Part shown: positions 8,486-16,694 of the stretch, in pieces
How the letters are laid out: every line of letters begins with the position of its first letter
Position numbering within the stretch: the stretch's first letter is position 1
Assembly (NCBI RefSeq): GCF_003336675.1
Contig: NZ_QPII01000003.1
Coordinates: 186,001 to 250,000, forward strand
Reading direction: 5' to 3'
Origin: Billgrantia montanilacus
GTDB lineage: Bacteria > Pseudomonadota > Gammaproteobacteria > Pseudomonadales > Halomonadaceae
Length of the DNA: 64,000 nt
Notes under the pieces: model-generated
Seen by the model: the letters and a program-made list of their open reading frames with translations, nothing else
Database searches by the model: none
Told to the model about the DNA's origin: nothing
Program-made: the position numbers and the translations under genes

Positions 8486-8634
8486 CGAGTCATATCAGGA
8501 TAGGTTCCCAACGATACCCTGTCGCAGGCCGCAGCTGCCATAGAACTCTGCCAGGAAGCGCCCGGGTGCCTCCCTGCGACGGCCGCAACAGGATCGTGGC
8601 CCCCCTCTCATGCCAAAGACATGGGCAACGGCGT

Positions 8635-8663
8635 TTTCCAGCGGTTTGGGTTATCGGTATACT
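8635..8663 (+). promoter_or_regulatory. Candidate promoter of the cytochrome c gene
   Basis: TTTCCA (8635-8640), a 17-bp spacer and TATACT (8658-8663) lie about 95 bp upstream of the cytochrome c start, in the divergent region shared with lhgO. The -10 box is good and the -35 box is moderate. Confidence 0.4.
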
Positions 8664-8757
8664 ACGCTGCATTGTGCGTTTCATGGTGTCTGCGGCTTCG
8701 TGTGCCGACGCCGCCACGAGCTGATAACGATTACAGGACCGTCGGGAGGTGGTGAGA

Positions 8758-9675
8758 GTGAAATCCAGCAAGTTGATCATGGGGTGTCTGGCCACCCTGG
8801 GCCTGACCGCAGGCGCCTCGTCCGTCTACGCCGAAGTGGACCGGGATGCCATTGCCGAACGCCTGAAACCGGCCGGCAACCTCTGCCTGCAGGATGAGGA
8901 TTGCGGTACCGCTGCCGCCCGCGAAGCGGAAGGCGACACAGCTGCAAACGGTCTCGATGGCGAAACCATTTATGGCAATGTCTGCGCAGCCTGTCACGAG
9001 ACCGGTGCTGCCGGTGCGCCGGTACGCAGCGACGAGGACGGCTGGGCCGAGCGCATCGACAAGGGTTGGGATACCCTGCTGGACCACTCCATCAACGGCT
9101 TCAATGCCATGCCTGCCCGCGGTGGCAACCCGAACCTCTCCGACGAGGAAGTCGCCGCTGCCACGGCTCACTTGCTCGAGCCGGTGATGGACGTGCCGGA
9201 AGTGGGTGGCGAAGAAACCGCTGCTGAGGAGCCCGCTACCGAGGAAGCGCCGACTGATGAGGCGTCGGCGGAGGACGCGGCCGCTGAAGACGAAGCCGTG
9301 ACCGAAGAGGGCCCGCTGGAAGAAGAGGCCGAGGCTGCTGCCGTAGCTGTCGAAGACGCTCCGGTCGAAGAAGAAGCCATTGAGGAAGCCGCTGCCGAAG
9401 AAGAGGCCACTGGCGACGAGCCGGCCCACGCCGGTATCGATGGCGAAGCCATCTACAACCAGGCCTGCATGGCGTGTCACATGACCGGTGCCGCCGGTGC
9501 ACCGGTTCGTGGCGACGAAGGTGCCTGGGGCGATCGCATGGAGCAGGGCATGGACACTCTCTATGACCACGCCATCAATGGCATCGGCGCCATGCCGGCC
9601 AAGGGCGGTCACGTCAACCTGTCCGATGACGAGGTCCGGGCCGCCACCGACTACCTGGTCGAGCCGACTCGCTGA
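8758..9675 (+). CDS. Diheme c5-type cytochrome c with acidic linker
   Basis: This 305-residue periplasmic protein is best started at the GTG at 8758, seven bases after GGGAGGT. A signal peptide (GCLATLGLTAGASSVYA) is followed by a short region with two cysteines (LCLQDEDC). Two homologous cytochrome c5-like domains follow, with heme motifs CAACH at 76-80 and CMACH at 237-241. The likely axial methionines lie in AMPARGG and AMPAKGG. Between the domains is a stretch of roughly 80 residues made almost entirely of Glu, Ala, Asp and Thr. It probably carries electrons between periplasmic redox partners. The acidic linker fits a halophile. Confidence 0.88.
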   Translation: MKSSKLIMGCLATLGLTAGASSVYAEVDRDAIAERLKPAGNLCLQDEDCGTAAAREAEGDTAANGLDGETIYGNVCAACHETGAAGAPVRSDEDGWAERIDKGWDTLLDHSINGFNAMPARGGNPNLSDEEVAAATAHLLEPVMDVPEVGGEETAAEEPATEEAPTDEASAEDAAAEDEAVTEEGPLEEEAEAAAVAVEDAPVEEEAIEEAAAEEEATGDEPAHAGIDGEAIYNQACMACHMTGAAGAPVRGDEGAWGDRMEQGMDTLYDHAINGIGAMPAKGGHVNLSDDEVRAATDYLVEPTR

Positions 9676-9695
9676 TTCGATTGTTGCGTTAATAC

Positions 9696-9722
9696 AAACG
9701 GGGCGCCATTGGCGCCCCGTTT
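9696..9722. terminator. Bidirectional intrinsic terminator
   Basis: A perfect 12-bp stem (9696-9707 with 9711-9722) with a 3-nt loop lies between the convergent cytochrome c and rep genes. It has A-rich and T-rich stem ends, so it can serve both strands. Confidence 0.8.
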
Positions 9723-9741
9723 GCGTTGGTGGCAAGAGCCT

Positions 9742-11808
9742 TCAGCCCAATAAAGAGCGCAGCCCCGCAATGGCGTCCTTGCCCCGCGCCTGCTTCTTCT
9801 CGGGATCCTCCCGGTCGGGCTGGCCTTCCCAGTCGAGATCCTCTGGCGGCAGTTCATCGAGAAACCGGCTGGGGGCGCAGTCCATCAGCTCGCCGAAGGC
9901 CTTGCGCTGGCGCGCCAGGGTCAGGGTCAGGGTACGCCGCGCCCGGGTGATACCCACATAGGCCAGGCGTCGCTCCTCCTCCACGGTGCCCGCCTCGATG
10001 GCGTTGCGGTGAGGCAGCAGCTCCTCCTCGAGCCCCATCAGATAAACGTGAGGAAACTCCAGTCCCTTGGAGGCGTGCATGGTCAGCAGCTGTACCCGAT
10101 CCGTGTCGTCCTCCTCGGCCTGCTGCTCGAGGATATCGCGCAGCACCAGCCGGGAGATGGCGGCTTCCACCGTATCCGTCTCGGTTTCCTCGCTGGCGGT
10201 GCTCTCATCGGGGCTGATGTCTTCAGGATCCGTTCGCATCGACTTCTCGAGCTGGTCGATGAGAATCCAGACATTGCCCATGCGCTTCTCGGCGATGGTC
10301 GGCGCGCTGGCGTTCTGGTAGAGCCACGCCGCGTAGTCCATCTCGTGCAGCATGCCGCGGATGGCGGCAATGGCGTCTCCGCCGTCCATCCGACGCCGGA
10401 CCCCGTCGATGAAGTGGGTGAAGCGCCCCAGTCGCTCCACCGCACGGGCCGGCAGCTGCTGCTCCAGGCCCAGCTCGTGGCAGGCGGCGAACAGCGAGGC
10501 ACCGCGCTCGGTGGCATAGTTGGCCAGCTTCTCCAGGGTGCCGGGGCCGATCTCCCGGCGCGGCACGTTGACGATACGCAGGAAGGCGTTGTCGTCGGCC
10601 GGATTGATCAGCAGCCGCAGGTAAGCCATGGTGTCCTTGATCTCGTTGCGCGAGAAGAAGGAGGTGCCGCCGGAAAGCTTGTAGGGAATCTGGTAGTGCT
10701 GCAGCTTGAGCTCGAGCAGCCGCGCCTGGAAGTTGCCTCGATAGAGCACCGCGAAGTCGCGCCACTCCGCCCGCTCCTTGATGCGCCGGGTGAGGATCTC
10801 GCTGGCCACCCGCTCGGACTCGGCCTCTTCATGGCGATTGACCACCACGCGAATCGCCGCCCCGTCGCCCATCTCCGACCACAGGGTCTTCTCGTAGACG
10901 TGGGGATTGTTGGCAATCAGGGTGTTGGCTGCGCGCAGTATGGTGCCGGTGGAGCGGTAGTTCTGCTCCAGCTTGATGACATTGAGACGCGGAAAGTCCT
11001 CGCCCAGGGTCACCAGGTTCTCCGGCCGGGCGCCACGCCAGGCGTAGATCGACTGATCGTCGTCGCCCACCACGGTGAAGGTCTTGCGCTCCTCCATCAG
11101 CAGCTTGACCAGCAGGTACTGCGAGACATTGGTGTCCTGGTACTCGTCCACCAGCATGTAGTGGATCTTGCGCCGCCAGCGTGCCAGCACCTCTGGATTA
11201 TCGCGCAGCAGCACCACCGGCAGCAGGATCAGGTCGTCGAAGTCCACGGCGTTATAGGCCTTGAGGTGGCGCACATAGGCTTCGTAGACCCTGGCGGCAT
11301 ACTGCTCGTTCTCGTCGGCGGCATGTGAAAGCGCCTGCCCGGGCAGGATCAGGTCGTTCTTCCACTCGGAAATCTGATGCTGGACCTGGTTGATCTGATC
11401 GGCGTCGACCTGTGCGTCCTTGTTCATCAGGTCGCGCAGCAGCGCCTTGGCGTCCTCGGGGTCGAACAGCGAGAAGCCCGGCTTGTAGCCCAGTGCCTTG
11501 AGCTCACCGCGGATGATATTGAGCCCCAGGGTGTGGAAGGTCGAGACCGTCAGGCCATGGCCCTCCTTGCCCTTGAGCATCTGCCCCACGCGCTCCTTCA
11601 TCTCCCGAGCGGCCTTGTTGGTGAAGGTCACCGCGGCGATGCGGCGCGCGCTCATTCCGCACTCCTGGACCAGGTAGGCGATCTTGGTGGTGATCACACT
11701 GGTCTTGCCGGAACCGGCGCCGGCCAGCACCAGGCAGGGGCCGTCGATATAGCGCACCGCTTCCTGCTGGCGAGGGTTGAGCTTGGCCAGGCGCTGCTTG
11801 ATCGACAT
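9742..11808 (-). CDS. rep: ATP-dependent DNA helicase Rep
   Basis: This 688-residue superfamily 1A 3'-5' helicase supports replication fork progress and restart. The Walker A motif GAGSGKT is at 30-36, followed by motif Ia AAVTFTNKAAREMKERV, the Walker B-type DEYQDTN near 220, DDDQSIYAWRGA, LEQNYRST, and motif VI ITRARR near the C-terminus. The N-terminal LNPRQQEAV and STFHTLGLNI are Rep-type rather than UvrD-type, and a separate uvrD is at 49847-52054. The start lies 3 bp after the trmL stop, so the two form an operon. Confidence 0.95.
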   Translation of the reverse strand: MSIKQRLAKLNPRQQEAVRYIDGPCLVLAGAGSGKTSVITTKIAYLVQECGMSARRIAAVTFTNKAAREMKERVGQMLKGKEGHGLTVSTFHTLGLNIIRGELKALGYKPGFSLFDPEDAKALLRDLMNKDAQVDADQINQVQHQISEWKNDLILPGQALSHAADENEQYAARVYEAYVRHLKAYNAVDFDDLILLPVVLLRDNPEVLARWRRKIHYMLVDEYQDTNVSQYLLVKLLMEERKTFTVVGDDDQSIYAWRGARPENLVTLGEDFPRLNVIKLEQNYRSTGTILRAANTLIANNPHVYEKTLWSEMGDGAAIRVVVNRHEEAESERVASEILTRRIKERAEWRDFAVLYRGNFQARLLELKLQHYQIPYKLSGGTSFFSRNEIKDTMAYLRLLINPADDNAFLRIVNVPRREIGPGTLEKLANYATERGASLFAACHELGLEQQLPARAVERLGRFTHFIDGVRRRMDGGDAIAAIRGMLHEMDYAAWLYQNASAPTIAEKRMGNVWILIDQLEKSMRTDPEDISPDESTASEETETDTVEAAISRLVLRDILEQQAEEDDTDRVQLLTMHASKGLEFPHVYLMGLEEELLPHRNAIEAGTVEEERRLAYVGITRARRTLTLTLARQRKAFGELMDCAPSRFLDELPPEDLDWEGQPDREDPEKKQARGKDAIAGLRSLLG

Positions 11809-11811
11809 GAT

Positions 11812-12294
11812 TCACTCCTTGCCGGCGGTATCGAGCGCCCCCCGATAGCCCAGCTGACGCCAGGCCTCGAAGACGATCACCGCACAGGCGTTGGAAAGAT
11901 TGAGGCTGCGGCTGTCGGGCAGCATTGGGATACGCAGGCGCTGGGACTCGGGCAAGGCATCGAGCATTGCCTGTGGCAAGCCTCGGGTCTCGGGACCGAA
12001 GAGCAGTGCATCGCCCTCGCGGTAGACCGGCTCATGATAGCCGGTGCGGCCCCGGGTCGAAACGGCGAACACCCGCGAGGGTGCCACCGTGTCGAGGAAG
12101 GCCGGCCAATCGCGATGGACCGTGACCGCGGCCCACTCATGGTAGTCGAGCCCTGCGCGCCGCAGGCGCTTGTCGTCAAGCACGAAGCCCAGCGGCTCGA
12201 TCAGGTGCAAGCGAAAGCCGGTATTGGCACACAGCCGAATCAGGTTGCCGGTGTTGGGCGGTATTTCCGGTTCGTACAGCACGACATCGAGCAT
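11812..12294 (-). CDS. trmL: tRNA (cytidine/uridine(34)-2'-O)-methyltransferase
   Basis: This 160-residue SPOUT-class methyltransferase modifies the wobble ribose of certain leucine tRNAs. It starts at the ATG at 12294 ([20 protein letters not shown]), which matches the family N-terminus. The longer frame from 12348 is spurious. The knot motifs are visible: [26 protein letters not shown] and [16 protein letters not shown] near the C-terminus. It lies directly upstream of rep with a 3-bp gap. Confidence 0.93.
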   Translation of the reverse strand: MLDVVLYEPEIPPNTGNLIRLCANTGFRLHLIEPLGFVLDDKRLRRAGLDYHEWAAVTVHRDWPAFLDTVAPSRVFAVSTRGRTGYHEPVYREGDALLFGPETRGLPQAMLDALPESQRLRIPMLPDSRSLNLSNACAVIVFEAWRQLGYRGALDTAGKE

Positions 12295-12318
12295 GGCGAC
12301 CTGCCAGTGAGAACGCAT

Positions 12319-12340
12319 GCGGGCCCCCGCAGGGGCCCGC
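12319..12340 (-). terminator. GC-rich hairpin after yfaZ
   Basis: A 9-bp perfect stem (12319-12327 with 12332-12340) with a 4-nt loop lies between yfaZ and trmL. No T tract follows on either strand, so it may act as an RNA-stabilising or attenuating hairpin rather than a strong terminator. Confidence 0.4.
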
Positions 12341-12364
12341 CGACACAAGGGGAAATGGCCGGTA

Positions 12365-12934
12365 TCAGAAGCTCAGGCGCACGCCCACCTGCGCGCCCCG
12401 GTCCAGTGTGCGGTTGCCACGGCCATTGTCGAAGTCGGCCGCCGCCTGGCGCAGGCCCACGTAGCCATCCACGTTGGGGGTGAAGGCGTAACGGGCACGA
12501 ACACCCACCTCGTAGCCGTCGTCCAGGTCACTGCTGGTCACCACGCTGGGCGTATAGAAGCCGTAGCCTCCCACCGAGACGTCGGGCATCTGGGGCAGGA
12601 AGACATAACCGTAGCCGCCCAGGCCCAAACCACCGCCGTCGCCATGATCGGTATCGAATTGGGTCCAGCGGGCCCCGACGCCGATATCCCGGTCGCGATT
12701 GCGCTGAACGCCCAGCAGCTGGGCATGATAGATCGTGGCATCGCCACGATAGTCGCTGTGAAGCACGCCGCCCCCCAGGGCGACACCCTGTATCAGCTCG
12801 CCGTTGGCCTCGAACTGCACCGCATCCGGGCCCAGGTTCAAGTCCAGGCTGCCGGAAGCCGCGTATGCCCCGGTCGTTGCCAGGAGGGCAACAGCGAAGG
12901 TGGCAAGGGCAAACTGTCTAGTGAGGGTCTTCAT
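12365..12934 (-). CDS. YfaZ family outer membrane protein
   Basis: This 189-residue protein has a clear signal peptide ([22 protein letters not shown]) followed by alternating hydrophobic and polar strands, and it ends in the outer-membrane signature VGVRLSF with a terminal Phe. Motifs such as [23 protein letters not shown] and [14 protein letters not shown] match the YfaZ family as I know it. A small eight-stranded barrel is inferred. Its function is unknown in all members I am aware of. It precedes trmL and rep, separated by a hairpin. Confidence 0.8.
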   Translation of the reverse strand: MKTLTRQFALATFAVALLATTGAYAASGSLDLNLGPDAVQFEANGELIQGVALGGGVLHSDYRGDATIYHAQLLGVQRNRDRDIGVGARWTQFDTDHGDGGGLGLGGYGYVFLPQMPDVSVGGYGFYTPSVVTSSDLDDGYEVGVRARYAFTPNVDGYVGLRQAAADFDNGRGNRTLDRGAQVGVRLSF

Positions 12935-12992
12935 CGAAGGCTCCTTATTGAATCAACGCAAAGCATGCGTCACGACATCTCATCGACAACGA

Positions 12993-13670
12993 CTAATCGA
13001 CGGCAATACCGTAGCGGGCACGGTAGTCGCGGATGGCCTCGGCATGTCCGCTGAACACCTCGCCGCCCTGCTCTTCCAGATAGGCGAGCACCATATCCAG
13101 CGTCACGATACTGATGACCGGCATACCGTAACGTGCCTCGACCTCCTGGATGGCGCTTCGGGCGTTTCCTTCACCTTCACCATCCCCAGCCCCACGCTCC
13201 TGGCGATCCAGAGCGATCACCACACCCACCGCCTCGGCGCCGGCGGCCTCGATCAGAGCCATGACTTCGCGGATGGCGGTGCCGGCGGTGATCACATCGT
13301 CGATGATGAGGATACGCCCCGCCAGCTCGGCACCGACGATATTACCACCCTCGCCGTGCGCCTTGGCCTCCTTGCGATTGAAGGCGAAGGGCAGGTCGCG
13401 GTCATGATGATCGGCCAGCGCCACCGCGGTCGTGGCAGCGAGGGGAATGCCCTTGTAGGCGGGGCCGAACAGCACGTCCACCGGCAACTGGCTGGCTTCG
13501 ATGGCACTGGCGTAGAAACGACCAAGGCGGGCCAAGGCGCGGCCGCTGCGAAACAGGCCGGCATTGAAGAAATAGGGGCTGACACGGCCCGACTTGAGTG
13601 TGAACTCACCGAACTTCAGGACGCCCTGTTCGATGGCAAATTCGATAAAATTCCGCTGGTAGGCTTGCAT
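12993..13670 (-). CDS. pyrE: Orotate phosphoribosyltransferase
   Basis: This 225-residue enzyme of de novo pyrimidine synthesis converts orotate and PRPP to OMP. I chose the ATG at 13670 ([11 protein letters not shown]) because it matches the family N-terminus, although an upstream in-frame ATG at 13757 exists. The family blocks [19 protein letters not shown] and [10 protein letters not shown], the catalytic-loop region [13 protein letters not shown], and the PRPP loop [12 protein letters not shown] are all present. Compared with E. coli there is a short Gly/Glu-rich insertion ([15 protein letters not shown]). It is divergent from the crc-type gene, the same neighbourhood as in Pseudomonas. 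Confidence 0.95.
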   Translation of the reverse strand: MQAYQRNFIEFAIEQGVLKFGEFTLKSGRVSPYFFNAGLFRSGRALARLGRFYASAIEASQLPVDVLFGPAYKGIPLAATTAVALADHHDRDLPFAFNRKEAKAHGEGGNIVGAELAGRILIIDDVITAGTAIREVMALIEAAGAEAVGVVIALDRQERGAGDGEGEGNARSAIQEVEARYGMPVISIVTLDMVLAYLEEQGGEVFSGHAEAIRDYRARYGIAVD

Positions 13671-13814
13671 GCTGGCCGACACGGCGCTTCCCTCACTCTC
13701 TACAGGCCCGAAATTCGCTGGAATCTGCGCCTTATCACGATTATCACTGCGGGCCATTTACCCAAACGTCGAAACGTCGGGTATCATACACGCGCGACGT
13801 CAAAGGGACCATGT

Positions 13815-14582
13815 ATGAAAATTGCCACCATCAATGTCAACGGTATCCGAGAAGCCGTCGGCCGAGGCTTCCTCGACTGGCTGGCGGAACAGGATGCCGA
13901 TGTCATCTGCGTCCAGAATCTCAAGGCCAAGAGCTTCGAGCTGGACGACAGTATCCTCTATCCGGAAGGCTACGAAGGCTACTTCCTGGACGCCGAGCAG
14001 GACGGTTTCTCCGGCGTGGGTATCTACTGCCGCAAGATCCCCAAGGCGATCATGTACGGACTGGGCTTTCCCCAGTGCGACCATGAAGCCCGTTTCCTGC
14101 AGGCCGACTACGACCGCTTTAGCATCGTCAGCTTCCTGATGCCCGACGGCAGCGACTATGCCGCCAAGCAGGCCTTCATGGCGCAGTATCAGGAATACCT
14201 GTCGAAGATGGCTCGCAAGCGCCGCGAGTACATCATCTGTGGCACCTGGCACATCGCCCACAAGACCATCGATCTGGAAAACTGGGCGGATAACCAGACC
14301 ACCCCGGGCTTCAAGCCCGAGGAGCGCGCCTGGATGGATCAGGTGTTTGGCCCCACTGGCTTCATCGATACCTTTCGCGAGATCAACCGCGACGCCGGTG
14401 AATACACCTGGTGGCCAAAGCTCGACCAGGACGAGCCACGCTCGCGCCAGGGAGGCTGGCGCATCGACTACCAGATCGTCGGCCCCAACCTGCGTCGACA
14501 CGTGACCGACGCCTGGATCGACTACGACGCCACCTTCAGCGAGTTCGCCCCGCTATTCGTCGAGTACGACCTGACGCTCTGA
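13815..14582 (+). CDS. crc: Crc-type catabolite repression control protein (inactive exonuclease III fold)
   Basis: This 255-residue protein has the exonuclease III/endonuclease-exonuclease-phosphatase fold. The catalytic residues are replaced: the LQETK glutamate is N35 in CVQNLK, the GDxN motif reads GTWHIAH, and the final DHxP reads SEFAP. Phrases shared with Pseudomonas Crc include KRREYI.CG, ERAWLDEVFG-like ERAWMDQVFG, WWP and GWR.DYQ. In Pseudomonas, Crc assists Hfq in repressing translation of catabolic mRNAs and does not cut nucleic acid. It is divergent from pyrE, as in Pseudomonas. The ATG at 13815 follows AAAGGGA. Confidence 0.82.
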   Translation: MKIATINVNGIREAVGRGFLDWLAEQDADVICVQNLKAKSFELDDSILYPEGYEGYFLDAEQDGFSGVGIYCRKIPKAIMYGLGFPQCDHEARFLQADYDRFSIVSFLMPDGSDYAAKQAFMAQYQEYLSKMARKRREYIICGTWHIAHKTIDLENWADNQTTPGFKPEERAWMDQVFGPTGFIDTFREINRDAGEYTWWPKLDQDEPRSRQGGWRIDYQIVGPNLRRHVTDAWIDYDATFSEFAPLFVEYDLTL

Positions 14583-14615
14583 CGCTCCCTTACGTCGCGG
14601 CCGGGCCTGCCCGGA

Positions 14616-14653
14616 ACGCATTGCGCCGGCCCTATCAGGCCGGCGCAATGCGT
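14616..14653. terminator. Long hairpin downstream of crc
   Basis: This is a perfect 16-bp stem (14616-14631 with 14638-14653) around a 6-nt loop, 33 bp after the crc stop. There is no T tract, so its role as a terminator is likely but not certain. Confidence 0.55.
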
Positions 14654-14708
14654 ATGAAGCTTCCTGAACCTGCAGCGCAGGGGTGAGCTTTACCGGCGAC
14701 AAGGCTGC

Positions 14709-14771
14709 GCGAGGGCGCTGTGAACCCATCCATGGGTGCTACTTTTGCCATCCATGGCAAAAGACCCTCGC
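14709..14771. repeat. Extragenic palindromic element with three-way-junction symmetry
   Basis: An outer 7-bp stem (GCGAGGG 14709-14715 with CCCTCGC 14765-14771) encloses two hairpins. The first is 14724-14737 and the second is 14742-14763. Both have the core CCATCCATGG or a close variant. The 63-bp unit has the architecture of a REP-like element. It lies between the convergent crc and rph genes. Confidence 0.65.
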
Positions 14772-14820
14772 TCCGCCTCGCCCCCGGCGCTCATCTTATC
14801 CGGTGCTAGGACAGGCGTTC

Positions 14821-15558
14821 TCAGCGACGAATACCCAGCGCTTCCTGCTGGTGGGCGAAGAGATCGGCGCCGGCCTTCTCGGCCAGGTCGAGCATGGCGT
14901 TGAGCTCGGCACGGGAGAAGGTGCCCGCCTCGGCGGTGCCCTGCACTTCGATCAAGCCGCCCTTCTGGGCCATTACCACGTTCATGTCGGTATCGGCGCC
15001 GCTGTCTTCAGGGTAGTCCAGATCGACCACCGGCACGCCCTTGACGATACCCACCGACACCGAGCTGACCAGCTGCTCGAAGGGGTCGCCCTTGATCTTC
15101 TTCTCGCGCTGCAGGTAACGGATCGCATCGATCAACGCCACGCAGCCGCCCGTGATCGAGGCGGTGCGGGTACCGCCATCGGCCTGAATGACATCACAAT
15201 CCACGGTAATGGTGAATTCGCCTAGCTTCTTGAGGTTCACCGAGGCACGCAGCGAGCGTCCGATCAGGCGCTGGATCTCCAGCGTCCGGCCCCCCTGCTT
15301 GCCCCGCGTCGCCTCACGCCCGCTGCGGGTATGGGTGGCACGCGGCAGCATGCCGTATTCGGCCGTCACCCACCCCTGCCCCTTGCCACGCAGCCAGCGG
15401 GGGACCCCGGCTTCCACGCTGGCGTTGCACAGCACCTTGGTGTCGCCGAACTCCACCAGCACGGAACCCTCGGCATGGCGTGTATAGTCACGGGTGAGCC
15501 GGATCTCGCGAGGCTGGTCGGGCCGTCGTCCACTGGAGCGCTTGAGGTCGGAAGCCAT
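14821..15558 (-). CDS. rph: Ribonuclease PH
   Basis: This 245-residue phosphorolytic 3'-5' exoribonuclease trims tRNA 3' ends. It starts at the ATG at 15558, after TTGAGAGGTAAC. The longer frame adds only low-complexity sequence. The family blocks are intact: [61 protein letters not shown] and [20 protein letters not shown]. Full length suggests an active enzyme, unlike the frameshifted rph of E. coli K-12. It is divergent from yicC. Confidence 0.95.
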   Translation of the reverse strand: MASDLKRSSGRRPDQPREIRLTRDYTRHAEGSVLVEFGDTKVLCNASVEAGVPRWLRGKGQGWVTAEYGMLPRATHTRSGREATRGKQGGRTLEIQRLIGRSLRASVNLKKLGEFTITVDCDVIQADGGTRTASITGGCVALIDAIRYLQREKKIKGDPFEQLVSSVSVGIVKGVPVVDLDYPEDSGADTDMNVVMAQKGGLIEVQGTAEAGTFSRAELNAMLDLAEKAGADLFAHQQEALGIRR

Positions 15559-15742
15559 GTTACCTCTCAATACATAGGGGATTAGGAGTGACGCCGGCCG
15601 CCGTCTTTGGAATCGACAGCCGCCCCGACGTCGGAAAAGCGGCCATTCTACACGGTCGGCGCCCCGAATCGGGTACACTCCTTGCCAGACATTTCACCCG
15701 CTGCGGCTGAATGGCCGCAGCTCGCTGTATCGGGGAGTCGCT

Positions 15743-16624
15743 ATGGCTGACAGCCGCAACAGAGTTCACAGCATGACCGCTTTCGCCCGCCAGAGCCGGG
15801 AAGACGAGTGGGGCAGCCTGCAGCTGGAGCTGCGCTCGGTAAACCAGCGCTACCTGGAGCCGCATTTCCGGCTGCCCGAAGCCCTGCGCGATCTGGAGAC
15901 CGTCTTCCGCGAGACTCTGCGCACCCGGCTGGCCCGCGGCAAGGTGGAGTGCAACCTGCGCTTCGACCCTACCAGCGTCAGTGAAACCCTGGCGGTCAAC
16001 CGCTCACGTCTCAGCGCCCTTGCCGACGCCCTCGGCGAAGTGCGTGAAGCCCTGCCCGAGGCGCCCATGCCGGACGCCCTGGTGCTGCTGGACCACCCTG
16101 GGGTGCTCGATGCCCAGGGCGTGGACCTGGATGCGGTAAAGGCCGAGGCCAATGCGCTCTTCCAGGCGGCTCTCGACGAACTGATCGAGTCACGGGCCCG
16201 TGAGGGTGAGAAACTCGCCGCCCTGATCCGTGACCGGCTGGTCGGCGTACGCGAGCAGGTGACCGAGGTTCGCCGCCTGATGCCGACGATACTGGAGCGC
16301 CAGCGCACCCAACTGCTTGAGCGCCTCGATTCGGTCAAGGCGGAGCTCGACCCCCAGCGCCTCGAGGCCGAACTGGTCCTGCTGGCCCAGAAGGCCGACG
16401 TCGACGAGGAGCTCGACCGCCTGGCGACACACGTCAGCGAAGTGGAGCGCCAGCTGGGACAGAAGGGCCCCATGGGCCGCCGACTGGACTTCCTGATGCA
16501 GGAGCTCAACCGCGAAGCCAACACCCTGTCGTCGAAGTCCGTGGTCGCCAACACCACCCGCTGCGCGGTGGAGCTGAAAGTGCTGATCGAACAGATGCGC
16601 GAGCAGATCCAGAATATCGAGTGA
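15743..16624 (+). CDS. yicC: YicC family endoribonuclease-like protein
   Basis: This 293-residue protein matches E. coli YicC throughout: SMTAFARQ, LRSVNQRYLEPHFRLPE, RGKVECNLRF, ELVLLAQKADVDEELDRL and the C-terminal VELKVLIEQMREQIQNIE. YicC has been linked to RNA turnover, including decay of the small RNA RyhB in E. coli. The ATG follows GGGGAGT. In related bacteria yicC is often followed directly by gmk. Here about 6.2 kb of foreign-looking sequence intervenes. Confidence 0.92.
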   Translation: MADSRNRVHSMTAFARQSREDEWGSLQLELRSVNQRYLEPHFRLPEALRDLETVFRETLRTRLARGKVECNLRFDPTSVSETLAVNRSRLSALADALGEVREALPEAPMPDALVLLDHPGVLDAQGVDLDAVKAEANALFQAALDELIESRAREGEKLAALIRDRLVGVREQVTEVRRLMPTILERQRTQLLERLDSVKAELDPQRLEAELVLLAQKADVDEELDRLATHVSEVERQLGQKGPMGRRLDFLMQELNREANTLSSKSVVANTTRCAVELKVLIEQMREQIQNIE

Positions 16625-16694
16625 TAACCAGCCCCACCCAAGCAAGACTTCACGTTGCCTTTGTATACTTCCGTGGGTGGCCTCCTCTCGACAG

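Noticed and set aside
8731-9735. Reverse frame (334 codons) over the cytochrome c gene
   Set aside because: It mirrors the acidic linker as a repetitive frame. The forward strand has a signal peptide and two heme motifs.
10009-11328. Long forward frame (439 codons) over rep
   Set aside because: It is antisense to the helicase motifs of rep and shows no recognisable domain.
12804-13814. N-terminal extension of the Crc frame to 592 codons
   Set aside because: It runs antisense to pyrE and lacks homology. The real start at 13815 has a ribosome-binding site and matches the family N-terminus.
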